Assembly: GCF_002954225.1 (NCBI RefSeq)
Contig: NZ_PPTH01000018.1
Span: 62,001 to 126,000, forward strand
Origin: Arthrobacter ruber
GTDB lineage: Bacteria > Actinomycetota > Actinomycetes > Actinomycetales > Micrococcaceae
Direction of reading: 5' to 3'
DNA length: 64,000 nucleotides
The translations under genes and the position numbers were made by a program. Positions 44,590 to 53,217 of the stretch are shown here, piece after piece. The stretch's first letter is position 1. Each line of letters begins with the position of its first letter. Under the pieces are notes generated by a model. It did not search any database. It saw only the letters and a program-made list of their open reading frames with translations, and was not told the DNA's origin.

Positions 44590-45213
44590 ATGGAACGATC
44601 GGAGGTGGCCGGGACCACCGTCTTCAGGCCGCGTACGAGCCCCTGGTTCACGGCGGCCGCGGCATTCGTCGCGGCAGGCGGGCTCGTGTCCGTGGTCGTC
44701 ACGGACGGAGTTCCCGGCCTGCTCCGGGGCTGGCCGCTCATCGGCATCGCCTATGCGGGCTGGTGGCTCTTCTGGTACCCCGCGGTCGAGATCTCCGAGG
44801 ACGCCGTCACCCTGCGCAACCCCCTGGCGACCGTCCGGGTCCCGTGGAACGCGCTGATCGACGTCGACACGAAGTACGCCCTCCGGCTCGTGACGCCCAC
44901 AGGCGGCCATACGGCGTGGGCGGCTCCCGCTCCCGGCGTCTGGGGCACCCATGCCGGGAAGCCCGAGCACGTGACCGACCTGCCGTCCACGAGCTACGGT
45001 GCCGGGGGTTCCATCCGCCCGGGCGACCTGAAGAACACCGACTCCGGGTACGCGGCCTATCTGGTGCGCTCGCGCTGGCAGGAGCTGGTGGAGGCGGGAG
45101 CGGTCGACGTCGATGCCCCTGACCGCGTGCACCGCATGTGGAACCGCGCGCCCCTTGCGGTCGCCGTCGTGCTGATCGCCGCGGCCGCCGTGTCGCTCGG
45201 ACCCTTCTCCTAG
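44590..45213 (+). CDS. membrane protein with PH-like domain (bPH_6 type)
   Basis: 207 aa. Two N-terminal helices (~17-37 and 45-62), then a bacterial PH-like beta domain (YPAVEISEDAVTLRNPLATV, VPWNALIDVDTKYALRL), and a C-terminal helix (~185-203). Function unknown. It lies antiparallel inside the dpp2 gene set: its stop is 5 bp from the dppC2 stop and its start is divergent from the dpp2 ATPase. GACCAT six bases before the ATG suggests a leaderless start. Confidence 0.8.
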   Translation: MERSEVAGTTVFRPRTSPWFTAAAAFVAAGGLVSVVVTDGVPGLLRGWPLIGIAYAGWWLFWYPAVEISEDAVTLRNPLATVRVPWNALIDVDTKYALRLVTPTGGHTAWAAPAPGVWGTHAGKPEHVTDLPSTSYGAGGSIRPGDLKNTDSGYAAYLVRSRWQELVEAGAVDVDAPDRVHRMWNRAPLAVAVVLIAAAAVSLGPFS

Positions 45214-45218
45214 GGTTC

Positions 45219-46250
45219 TCATGCGGCGGCAGGCTCCCCGACATCCTTGACCCGGGCGGCGTTGAATTTCTTCTGCCGGGGGTCGAAGGCGTCGCGCAGA
45301 CCGTCGCCGATGAAGTTGATGCACAGGCAGATCAGCACGATGAACAGGCCGGGGAACCAGAACAGCCACGGACGCGTCTGGAACGCCTCCTGGTTCTGGC
45401 TGATGATCAGGCCCAGGGACACGTCGGGGGCCTTGACCCCGAAGCCGATGTAGCTCAGCGCCGTCTCGAGCAGGATGGCTGAGGACATGAGCAGCGTGGT
45501 GTTCACGATGATGACGCCCACCGCGTTCGGCAGGATGTGCTTGAAGATGATGCGCGCATTCGACGCACCGGCGATCTTCGCCGCGTCCACGAACTCCCGC
45601 TCGCGCAGGGTGAGGAACTCACCGCGGACGAGACGTGCGAGACCGGTCCAGAGTACGAGCCCGAGGAACAGTCCCAGGAGCCAGATCTGCGCGCCGGGCC
45701 CCACGAAGCGGTTGACCGCCTCGCCGAGGGTGGCTGCCGCGAGGACGACGGGGATGATGATGATGATGTCCGTGAAGCGCATCAGCACCGCTTCCGGCCA
45801 GCCGCGGAAGTACCCGGAGCAGGCGCCGACCACGACACCCACCAGCCCGGCGAGGGCCCCGATGATGAACATGATGATGATCGAGTTCTGCGTCCCGCGC
45901 ATGGTCATGGCGAAGTAGTCGCGTCCGATCGAGTCCTGCCCGAAGGGATGGTCCCCCCAGCTGAAGGGACCCGTGATGGTAGGTGCTCCGCCGTCGATCA
46001 GCGGCAGGAACTCGGTGTGGTTGTACTTCCACCACCCGGGTATCCCGGCGAACCCGACGGAGGTGAATGCCAGGAGGAAGACGAGGGCGAACATGACGAG
46101 GCTGACGACGGCCGCGGTGTTGTCGAAGAACTTCCGTCGGACGATCTGCCCCTGCGACAGGCCCCTCGGCTCGTGCTCCCGGACGGGATGCGCGGGGCCG
46201 GCGGTCGCCGTCCCGGTGCCGGGGAGGTCGGCGGGGGTCTGGGCGCTCAT
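45219..46250 (-). CDS. peptide ABC transporter permease (DppC type, dpp2)
   Basis: 343 aa. Charged N-terminus ending SQGQIVRRKFFDN, first helix, loop DHPFGQDSIGRDYFAMTMRG and the EAA region REFVDAAKIAGASNARIIF. Overlaps dppB2 by ATGA. Confidence 0.9.
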   Translation of the reverse strand: MSAQTPADLPGTGTATAGPAHPVREHEPRGLSQGQIVRRKFFDNTAAVVSLVMFALVFLLAFTSVGFAGIPGWWKYNHTEFLPLIDGGAPTITGPFSWGDHPFGQDSIGRDYFAMTMRGTQNSIIIMFIIGALAGLVGVVVGACSGYFRGWPEAVLMRFTDIIIIIPVVLAAATLGEAVNRFVGPGAQIWLLGLFLGLVLWTGLARLVRGEFLTLREREFVDAAKIAGASNARIIFKHILPNAVGVIIVNTTLLMSSAILLETALSYIGFGVKAPDVSLGLIISQNQEAFQTRPWLFWFPGLFIVLICLCINFIGDGLRDAFDPRQKKFNAARVKDVGEPAAA

Positions 46251-47788
46251 GCTTTCACCCTTACGCGGGGATCGAGGAAGGAGTAGACGATGTCCGCCAC
46301 CAGGTTGAACACCAGTGCGAGCATTCCGGCCACGAGGAAGAACCCCATGATCGGGTCGGGATCGGTGCGCTGCAGTGCCTGGACGAAGAGCTGGCCCATT
46401 CCGGCGAAGGCGAACACCTGCTCGGTGATGATGGCGCCGCCGATGAGCGCACCGATGTCGAAGGCGACGAGGGTGGCGAGCGGGATGAGTGCGTTGCGGA
46501 AGGCATGCCGCACGACGACGGTCCGTTCGCTGAGGCCCTTGGCACGCGCGGTGCGGATGTAGTCCATGTTCATGATCTCCAGCATGGACGCGCGGGAGTA
46601 GCGGCTGTAGCTCGCGAGGGAGGCCAGCAGCAGCGCGAGTGTCGGCAGGAGAAGGTGCGTGAACGTGTCCAGGCCGTTGACCCAGAACGTCCCGTCGAGC
46701 CCGGGGGTCTCGGCGCCCACCGTGGCGATCGGCCTCCCGCGCACGCGCGGATTGTTGAAGTAGGACGGCCAGGTGACCATGAAACGGTCCACCACGATGA
46801 GAAAACCCATCAGCAGACCGGTGAGCGCAGCAGCCCGCATGCTCTGCCCGCGGTCGTAGCCGCCCAGCACGTAGCCGACGGCGAGGCCCACCACCACCGT
46901 CAGGGCCGCGAAGGCGAGGACCATCCAGATGGTCGCGGCGTTCAGGATGGGGTTGACCACGTAGTAGGCCACGAGGCCGAGGGCCACCATGATCAGAGAC
47001 GAAGAGAGCGCCTTGCGGTTCCGGAGTCCTGCGGTGAGCAGGACGATGCCGAAGGCGATGCCGACGCCGGTGACGAGGATGACGATCGGCCCGAGTCCGG
47101 GGTTGGTGAACCAGTCGGCGAGCTCGAGGATGAACAGCAGTGCGGCAGCGACGACGGCTCCGAGGACGAATGCGACGGCCTTGCGCTTCCAGGACCTGCT
47201 GGCGAACAGCGCCCAGATGAATCCGCTGGCGAGGGCGACGACGAGGATGGTCGAGGCCGGGATCTCCGGGTCGGCCAGGAAGTTGTTGAAGCCGATGGCA
47301 CCGAATTCCTTGAGCAGGACGGCGAGCCAGAAGATCGGCAGGGAGAAGAACAGGAACGACATGAAGGTCACGCCGTAGTCCAGGCCGCTGTACTGGCGGA
47401 GGGCGGTGATGATGCCGAGCGAGATCCCGATGATGATGGCGAGCACGGTGGCGGTGGTGACGAGTGTGATGGTGTTGCCCATGGCGCGCAGAAGCGCGGT
47501 GGTGACGGCTTCACCCTGGATGCTCGACCCGAGGTCACAGGTGGCGGCGAACGGAATCAGGCATTTCGCGGCACCGGCCAACCACCCGAAGTAGCGCAGC
47601 GGAGCCGGCGTATTGAGATCCAGGAGCTCGGTGCGCGCCTGGATGAGCTGGTCCCGGTTGGGGGCATTGCTGGCCCGCAGTTCCTCGAGCGGATCCCCGG
47701 ACAGAGCGGTGAGCTGATAGACGACGAAGGACGCGCCGAGCAGGATGAGAACGGCCGTCACCAGTCGCCGGACGATGTAGGTCACCAT
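46247..47788 (-). CDS. peptide ABC transporter permease (DppB type, enlarged, dpp2)
   Basis: 513 aa, against ~310 aa for ordinary DppB. The start MVTYIVRRLVTAVLILLGAS and the end (IRTARAKGLSERTVVVRHAF; IVYSFLDPRVRV) are standard. Residues ~205-350 are an inserted block with about five extra hydrophobic helices. ATG 47788 is chosen as the first codon matching the family; the open frame goes 26 codons further up. Enlarged DppB-type permeases also occur elsewhere in actinobacteria, so this is probably not an assembly artefact. Confidence 0.87.
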   Translation of the reverse strand: MVTYIVRRLVTAVLILLGASFVVYQLTALSGDPLEELRASNAPNRDQLIQARTELLDLNTPAPLRYFGWLAGAAKCLIPFAATCDLGSSIQGEAVTTALLRAMGNTITLVTTATVLAIIIGISLGIITALRQYSGLDYGVTFMSFLFFSLPIFWLAVLLKEFGAIGFNNFLADPEIPASTILVVALASGFIWALFASRSWKRKAVAFVLGAVVAAALLFILELADWFTNPGLGPIVILVTGVGIAFGIVLLTAGLRNRKALSSSLIMVALGLVAYYVVNPILNAATIWMVLAFAALTVVVGLAVGYVLGGYDRGQSMRAAALTGLLMGFLIVVDRFMVTWPSYFNNPRVRGRPIATVGAETPGLDGTFWVNGLDTFTHLLLPTLALLLASLASYSRYSRASMLEIMNMDYIRTARAKGLSERTVVVRHAFRNALIPLATLVAFDIGALIGGAIITEQVFAFAGMGQLFVQALQRTDPDPIMGFFLVAGMLALVFNLVADIVYSFLDPRVRVKA

Positions 47789-47821
47789 GTAAATCGGGCC
47801 TCGATGCTGTTCGGGGTGAGC

Positions 47822-47859
47822 GAAGACGCCGGGACGGGCTTCCCGGTCCCGGCGTCTTC
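47822..47859 (-). terminator. intercistronic hairpin after the dpp2 binding-protein gene
   Basis: 14-bp perfect stem (GAAGACGCCGGGAC) plus an inner GGG/CCC pair lies between the dpp2 binding-protein stop and dppB2. Same placement as in dpp1 and gluB/gluC. Confidence 0.6.
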
Positions 47860-47890
47860 CGTTCACCGACGAGCGTGCCGGATGCTGGAA

Positions 47891-49687
47891 CTACTGCGTG
47901 ATCTGCCAATCCCAGAAGTTCCACCAGACACCGGTCAGGTTGGGCATGTATTCGACGCCGGTGATGGCGTCGCTGTGTGCGTTCATGCCAGGCACCTGGT
48001 ACAGGGGCAGCCCGTACTTGGAGTCCCAGATCAGCTTGTCGATCTGGATCTGCAGTTCGTCCTGCTTGTCCGGGTCGGTCTCGACGATCAGTTGATCCAT
48101 GAGCTCGTCGGCCTCCGGACTGGAGAACCCGTTGAAATTGGAGCCGGTGCCGGTTCTGAAGATCTGCGGCACGCCGGACACGCCGACACCTGTGTTGATC
48201 CAGCCGAAGATCGCGGCGTCATAGGTCCCGTTGCCGAGCGCAGCGCCCCAGTCGGAGGCACCGAGGCCGCCGTCCACGATCTTGAAACCGGCCTGCGAGG
48301 CGGACTCGGCGATCAGTGTGTAGGAGTTCAGGCGGTTCGGGTTGTCGCGGTTGTACATGATGCGGACCTCGGGCGTCGCGCCGGCGAGAAGCCCCTTGGC
48401 GCCCTCGATATCCACCTCGCCGAACGCTTCCGAGCCGTTGTTGGCAGCGGATTCCTCGTACGGCGCCTGGTCGGCGAGGAAGATCTGCGAATCGAGCGGC
48501 TCGGCGTCCGGATTGAGCTTCTTGATGATGGAGTCGACCAGCTGCTGCCGGGGGACCGTCTTCATGAAGGCCTCACGGACGGCTTCGTCCTCGAAGACAC
48601 CGCTGAAGTTGAGATCGAGGTGGTCGTAGGACAGTTCGTTCCCGCGCACGACGGTGACGCCCTCGAGTGCCTCCAGCTGCTCCGCCGTGTCCGCCGATGC
48701 CTGCGGCGCGATGATGTCCACCTCGCCGTTCTGCAGGGCCTGGACCTGCGCCGGCGCCTCGCCGATGTAGCGGACGGTGATCTCGTCCACCTTCGGCATC
48801 GGCCCCCAGTCGTAGTCCTCATTCCGTGTCAGGGTCATCGACTGATCCGGCGTCATGGCCGAGGCGATGAACGGACCGTTCGAGAGGAACAGCGACGGAT
48901 CGGTCGGCAGGGACTTGGTGTCGAAGCCCGTGTTCCAGAAGTCGGCAATGGCCTGCACCTCGGGCCGTTCGACGGGGCTGGCGGGGTCACCCGCCGGTTC
49001 CGTGCGGATGAGCTCGATGAGTGCGTCCTCGTCGGCGAGGCCGCCCTTCTCCGCCAGGACGTGGGCCGGCGTGTCGAGGCCCCCCTCGTTCATGACGCCG
49101 AAGGCGATCTGGTAGTCCGCAAAGGGCTTGGAGTAATTGAGTGTGATCGAGCGCCCGTCGTCGCCGATCTCCGGGAGTTCGGTCAGGGCGAGTCCGGCCG
49201 TGTCACCCGAGTAGTCGAAGTACGTCGCACCCGACACGACCTCACCTGCATCGTCGGTGGTGGCGTCGTTGAAGTAGCCCGATTCGATGGCCCACTGGAG
49301 CAGCAGATCGCCGCCGTCGACGGGTTCGCCGTCGGACCAGCTCACACCTTCATTGATCGTGTACTTGACGCTGAGCGGGTCCTCGGAGAGAACTTCGATG
49401 CTTCCGAAGTCCTCGTTGTCGACGACCTCGAGGTCGTTGTTGATGTAGTTGAAGCCGGAGTGGGTCGCATAGGCGATCACGCCGTTGATGTCCACATTGC
49501 CCTCGGAGCTGCTCGCGTTGAACGAACTGAAGGCGTTCACTTCGACGACCCGGACGTTCCCGCCGGTCGCCTCGCCCTCAACGCTCTCCTGAGGGGTCTC
49601 GGTTCCCGTATTCGCGGCGCAGGCACTCAATGCAAGTGCAGCTACGGCAGCGACCCCCACCGCTCTGGAAGTACGTACGAAACGCAT
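47891..49687 (-). CDS. peptide ABC transporter substrate-binding lipoprotein (dpp2)
   Basis: 598 aa SBP_bac_5 family lipoprotein with lipobox LSAC (Cys22). Contains VKYTINEGVSWSDGEPVDGG and the C-terminal QIDKLIWDSKYGLPLYQVPG. Strong Shine-Dalgarno AAGGAGG before ATG 49687. First gene of dpp2. Differs substantially from the dpp1 binding protein, so the two importers probably differ in ligand. Confidence 0.9.
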   Translation of the reverse strand: MRFVRTSRAVGVAAVAALALSACAANTGTETPQESVEGEATGGNVRVVEVNAFSSFNASSSEGNVDINGVIAYATHSGFNYINNDLEVVDNEDFGSIEVLSEDPLSVKYTINEGVSWSDGEPVDGGDLLLQWAIESGYFNDATTDDAGEVVSGATYFDYSGDTAGLALTELPEIGDDGRSITLNYSKPFADYQIAFGVMNEGGLDTPAHVLAEKGGLADEDALIELIRTEPAGDPASPVERPEVQAIADFWNTGFDTKSLPTDPSLFLSNGPFIASAMTPDQSMTLTRNEDYDWGPMPKVDEITVRYIGEAPAQVQALQNGEVDIIAPQASADTAEQLEALEGVTVVRGNELSYDHLDLNFSGVFEDEAVREAFMKTVPRQQLVDSIIKKLNPDAEPLDSQIFLADQAPYEESAANNGSEAFGEVDIEGAKGLLAGATPEVRIMYNRDNPNRLNSYTLIAESASQAGFKIVDGGLGASDWGAALGNGTYDAAIFGWINTGVGVSGVPQIFRTGTGSNFNGFSSPEADELMDQLIVETDPDKQDELQIQIDKLIWDSKYGLPLYQVPGMNAHSDAITGVEYMPNLTGVWWNFWDWQITQ

Positions 49688-50072
49688 TCCGCCTCCTTTT
49701 CCCTAGCGTGGTCGCGGCCTCACGCGGTATTACGGGATAGCCGACAAGCGCCCCGAAAAGGTGACGCAACTCACGTGAGCAGAAGCGTAGGGGAAGTTCG
49801 TTATCGTCAGGTATCGATCGAGGGGGCCAGGGACGGTTGTTACCGAGCTGCAACCGAAACAGTCGTGGTCGTATGCATCCCACCCCGGCCGGCCGCGTTC
49901 CTCCGGTGCGCAACCGATGCTGCGGCTCCGGGCACGACGGCGGTGGTGGAGGCTGCTTGATCCGGCGCGTGGCGCGGTGATTTGCTAGAACGACCCCGAA
50001 GGGCAGCATGCCCGGCGCGGGTACCGCATGCCGCACGGGCATGCGGGAATCCGACCCGGACGGGTGGTGCGC
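49688..50072. other. upstream region of dpp2, no gene seen
   Basis: About 385 bp between the dpp2 binding-protein start and the small gene at 50073. It should contain the dpp2 promoter on the minus strand. No gene or clear repeat noticed. Confidence 0.4.
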
Positions 50073-50387
50073 ATGGCCTGGCTCTTCGTCGACAAGCACG
50101 CTGCGGTATGGGACGACGACGCCGACGTCCAGGCCGCCATCGGTGCCCTCAAGGTACGCCTCGACCAGCACGCGGAGGTCCATCTGTCGATCCAGAGCAA
50201 GGGGCTCAAGGGTCCGGTGTTCGTCATCACGAGGGACACCGTGCTCAGCTCCCCCGAGCTGAGCAACCGTTTCAACGCGGACCTGTTCTCGGAGCTCACG
50301 ACGCCGACGGCGCGGAGGAGCCCGACCATCCACTGGTTCTCCGACGGGCGCGGCTTCGTGTCGGAGACCAACAGCCGCATGTGGTGA
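50073..50387 (+). CDS. small hypothetical protein
   Basis: 104 aa (MAWLFVDKHAAVWDDDADVQ...). Soluble, no recognised domain. The ATG at 50073 has GGTGG upstream; an in-frame ATG at 50028 adds 15 Arg/Gly/Pro residues unlike the rest. The amino-acid pattern (alternating hydrophobic strands such as KGPVFVITRDTV) looks coding. Confidence 0.55.
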   Translation: MAWLFVDKHAAVWDDDADVQAAIGALKVRLDQHAEVHLSIQSKGLKGPVFVITRDTVLSSPELSNRFNADLFSELTTPTARRSPTIHWFSDGRGFVSETNSRMW

Positions 50388-50429
50388 CGGCGCACTTACG
50401 GCGGTTACGCCCTGCGGCGGGGATCGGCG

Positions 50430-52043
50430 CTAGCCGCCGGTCCTGGGTGCGAGGAGGATCTGCACGGCCTCGATCCGTTTGCCCACCCCCGACGTGCCCG
50501 CCGTCAAGCCCTCGGCGACCCATGACTGCCAGCCCAGATCCTGCACATGGGCGCGGTAATGGATCCTGTAATGGTTCGCCATCCCACCGGTCAGCCTGAC
50601 TTCGAACGCTTCCAGACGTAGCCCTTGCCCCTCCGTGCCGATGGGGCTGGCCGAGGATCTCCACGACTGCCAGCCGATCGACTGCACGTGCCCGCGCCAC
50701 TCGATGTCACCGGCATGAGCCGTGCTGGACACGTCGAGGCGCAACGCCTCGACCCGAATGGCCCGACCCGTGGTCCCGGCAACGGTCCCGTCCGAGGCGT
50801 TCGCCGTCCAGCCGAGGTTCTGGACGTGGGTCGCGTACACGGCGGTGAATGCCGGTGCGACCTTCGGAACCAGTTCGATCGTGACGGCCTCCACCCGCCG
50901 ACCCTGCCCGACGGTGCCGGCCGTCGCTCCGTCGATCCCGTACGGCTGCCAGCCGACGTCCTGCGCATGGGCTCGATACCTGATGCTGTACCGGGAGGCC
51001 AGCTCCCCCGTCAGCCGCAACTCGAACGCCTCCAGACGCAGACCGCGCCCGGTCGTCCCGATCGGGGACGCCGACGTCGTCCATGGCTGCCAGCCGGTGT
51101 TCTGCACATGCCCCCTCCACAGGATGTCGCCCGACAGGCGGTCTCCCGCCACCGACAGGCGCAACGCCTCCATCGGCAGTGACTGGCCGGTCGTTCCTGC
51201 GATGGTGCCGTCCGAGACGCTGGACTGCCAGCCGACGGTCCCGACGTGGGCCTGATAGACCCCGACGCACGTCATGTCGTAGTCGTAGGTGCCGTCGGTC
51301 CATTGCGCGATGTGGACGGTGCCGCCGGAGAAGCTGCGATTCACACAGAGGTCCGATGCTTCGCCGGCGAAGTCGAGGCGCCCGGCCGGAGACCAGACGG
51401 GCACGTCGGAAAGCTGCCACGATCCGGTGATCGCGTCCCAACCGCTCGAATAGGAGTAGATCCCGTGCGGGTATCCGGCGTCCGCCAGTGCGGCCAGGAG
51501 ACCGGAGATGACGTACCGGTTCTCCTGCCTTTGGGCAGCCGTGGAGCTGGGCCAGGGCTGTTGCGGGCGGGGCTCGACGTCGACCCAGATCCGTTCCGGT
51601 CGCCATCCCACCTCATCGAGAGACGCGAGAGCCGCGCGACCCTCGGCGTACCCGACGTTGCGCAGCCGGTCAGGTCTGCTGCCCGCAGGCCAGGGACCGT
51701 CGTCGCCGTACGTGTCGTACTGCGCGGTGGTGGGGAACGTGGCCATGGCGTAGGCCTGAGCCCGGACACGGCGGTCGAGCACCCACTGGAACTGCCAGTC
51801 CAGGCAGGGGTTCTCGGTGAACGCGAGCCCGTTCGTCAGCCCCACGACCACGAACTCCGTAGTTCCCGGTGGCATCGGAAGACCGCCCGGACACTGTGGC
51901 CACGAGACGTCATGTCCGTAGTCGACTGCTCGGGCGGGTGCAGCGAACAGCGCACCGAGCGCGATCACGAGCAGAACCGCCAGGAGCCGGGGCATCGATG
52001 CCCGGGAGCGGCGGCCAGGTCGAGGAGCTCCAAGGCCGGCCAT
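50430..52043 (-). CDS. secreted GH25-like glycoside hydrolase-domain protein with six ChW repeats
   Basis: 537 aa. Signal peptide (hydrophobic core residues 19-36, ending APARA). Residues 41-260 are a TIM-barrel-like glycoside hydrolase domain related to GH25/DUF1906 (YGHDVSWPQC; WVDVEPRPQQPWP with DxE; VHIAQWTDGTYDYDMTC). Residues 266-537 contain six ChW-type repeats (HVQxxGWQxW...GTxGxGLRLEA). They form two blocks of three, each in the order A-B-C, indicating duplication of a three-repeat cassette. Probably binds and may hydrolyse cell-wall polymers. Good Shine-Dalgarno before ATG 52043; ATG 51995 is an alternative. Confidence 0.8.
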   Translation of the reverse strand: MAGLGAPRPGRRSRASMPRLLAVLLVIALGALFAAPARAVDYGHDVSWPQCPGGLPMPPGTTEFVVVGLTNGLAFTENPCLDWQFQWVLDRRVRAQAYAMATFPTTAQYDTYGDDGPWPAGSRPDRLRNVGYAEGRAALASLDEVGWRPERIWVDVEPRPQQPWPSSTAAQRQENRYVISGLLAALADAGYPHGIYSYSSGWDAITGSWQLSDVPVWSPAGRLDFAGEASDLCVNRSFSGGTVHIAQWTDGTYDYDMTCVGVYQAHVGTVGWQSSVSDGTIAGTTGQSLPMEALRLSVAGDRLSGDILWRGHVQNTGWQPWTTSASPIGTTGRGLRLEAFELRLTGELASRYSIRYRAHAQDVGWQPYGIDGATAGTVGQGRRVEAVTIELVPKVAPAFTAVYATHVQNLGWTANASDGTVAGTTGRAIRVEALRLDVSSTAHAGDIEWRGHVQSIGWQSWRSSASPIGTEGQGLRLEAFEVRLTGGMANHYRIHYRAHVQDLGWQSWVAEGLTAGTSGVGKRIEAVQILLAPRTGG

Positions 52044-53049
52044 GATGGCCCCCCTATCCGAAGGATGACCAAATTATCCCACTCGACCGCCTTCGCCGCC
52101 AGCGGGAACCACCCCCCGTACGCCGCTGCCGACGCTAGTGGACGGCTGGCCGCGGCGAGCACCGGCGCGACCGGCGGGTCGGCATTTTGGCTACGTGGTA
52201 TCCGTATGAGGGATGTCGCCCCCGACGAGTACATCCTTGCCGCGCGAGGATACCTCGTCATCAGGGTCGTCAATACCCCGGACGCCTGGACGTTGAAGCG
52301 GAACTCCCCCACGTTCCGTAGCCGAACAACGTCTGAGCTCACCGTTGTTCGTCGGCTTCGTGGTCGATGCCCTCTCCAGTCAGCCCCTGCTGGTCGACTC
52401 CCCCGCTTCCCGACCAGCGCCCTCGAACGGCGTGCACCACAAGTTGTTGCGGCCCTGAAAGATCGCTCCTTTCGCCGTGGCCGGGTTCAGAGTGGAGCAC
52501 CGCTGCTGAAGATCCTCTGCCGAGAGCCGGCTCCAAGGCTGAGCCCACAGCTTCCGCTAGCTCGCCCACTACATCGCGCGCCGCCTGCTTCAGCCAGGCA
52601 CGTTCGAACCTGCGTTACACCCTCGGGAATCTGAGAGACCTGTAGGGTCCGAACCGCTGGAGAAGTGAGGCCGCTCACGGACCGGCACTGACGCTCAAAA
52701 AAGGGTTCGTGCCGCTGAGGACCGGCCCTTGAGGCCGCCTCGAACTGCCGGTGTCGATACAAGGTGAAAGTCGCCCTACAAGCCCGCATACATCCTCAGG
52801 GCATCAGCCTGGAACCTCGATCCGAACACATACGGCAGACGCATGGACAGGCGCGATACATGCGGGGAACTCAGTTCCAAAATGTCCGCGACGGTATGTC
52901 CACGTTCGATGCACGGCCCACGGAAAACACTGGGCCCGAACGCGGGTAGATCACGCCTGCGTAACGGTACACAAAGGACGCTGGCCACGCTGGCAGCTAG
53001 CCTCCTTCTCCAATTATTAAGAGCAAGTGCAAAGGATCTCCCTGGGTGC
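52044..53049. other. about 1 kb without a supportable gene
   Basis: Short open frames occur on both strands but none shows a family match, RBS and coherent codon pattern together. Base composition looks less GC-rich than the backbone. Together with the adjacent relic it looks like decayed accessory DNA. Confidence 0.5.
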
Positions 53050-53213
53050 TTACTCGTTGTCCACGCGGTTGGAGGCGATGAACGTGTGGTTGTTCATGCG
53101 CATTCTCCCTTCTTCGAATGGTGTCGATCGCACGGTTGAGTTTGCCGTCTCCGGGGCCCCACTAGTAGTGCTGTTCGAACTCATCGCAATTGATGGGGTC
53201 CTTTCCATCCCCC
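53050..53213 (-). pseudogene. decayed C-terminal fragment of a second effector-like protein
   Basis: Translated on the minus strand it aligns with the last ~50 residues of the effector-like protein at 53778-55319. It reads DPINCDEFEQHY, then an in-frame stop, then WGPGDGKLNRAIDTI, then a frameshift into EEGRMRMNNHTFIASN. The intact protein has NPIHRDEFDQNYYRGP, ELDGAINSI and EEGNILMDNHSLIASN. Roughly half the residues match, so it is a relic of a diverged paralogue, not a recent copy. It starts 4 bp beyond the lipoprotein gene's stop codon. Confidence 0.8.
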
Positions 53214-53217
53214 GCCT

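Noticed and set aside
46505..49960. 1151-codon plus-strand open frame opposite dppB2 and the dpp2 binding protein
   Set aside because: Antisense shadow; the minus-strand genes have signal peptide, RBS and family motifs.
52339..52569. Minus-strand 76-codon open frame (MGELAEAVGSALEPALG...)
   Set aside because: Helical-looking start but no family match, and it lies in degraded sequence; not enough to call a gene.
52580..52640. GGTTCGAAC on the minus strand, resembling a tRNA T-loop
   Set aside because: The flanking bases do not form a T-stem and no acceptor or anticodon arm can be built, so it is not a tRNA or a clear attachment site.
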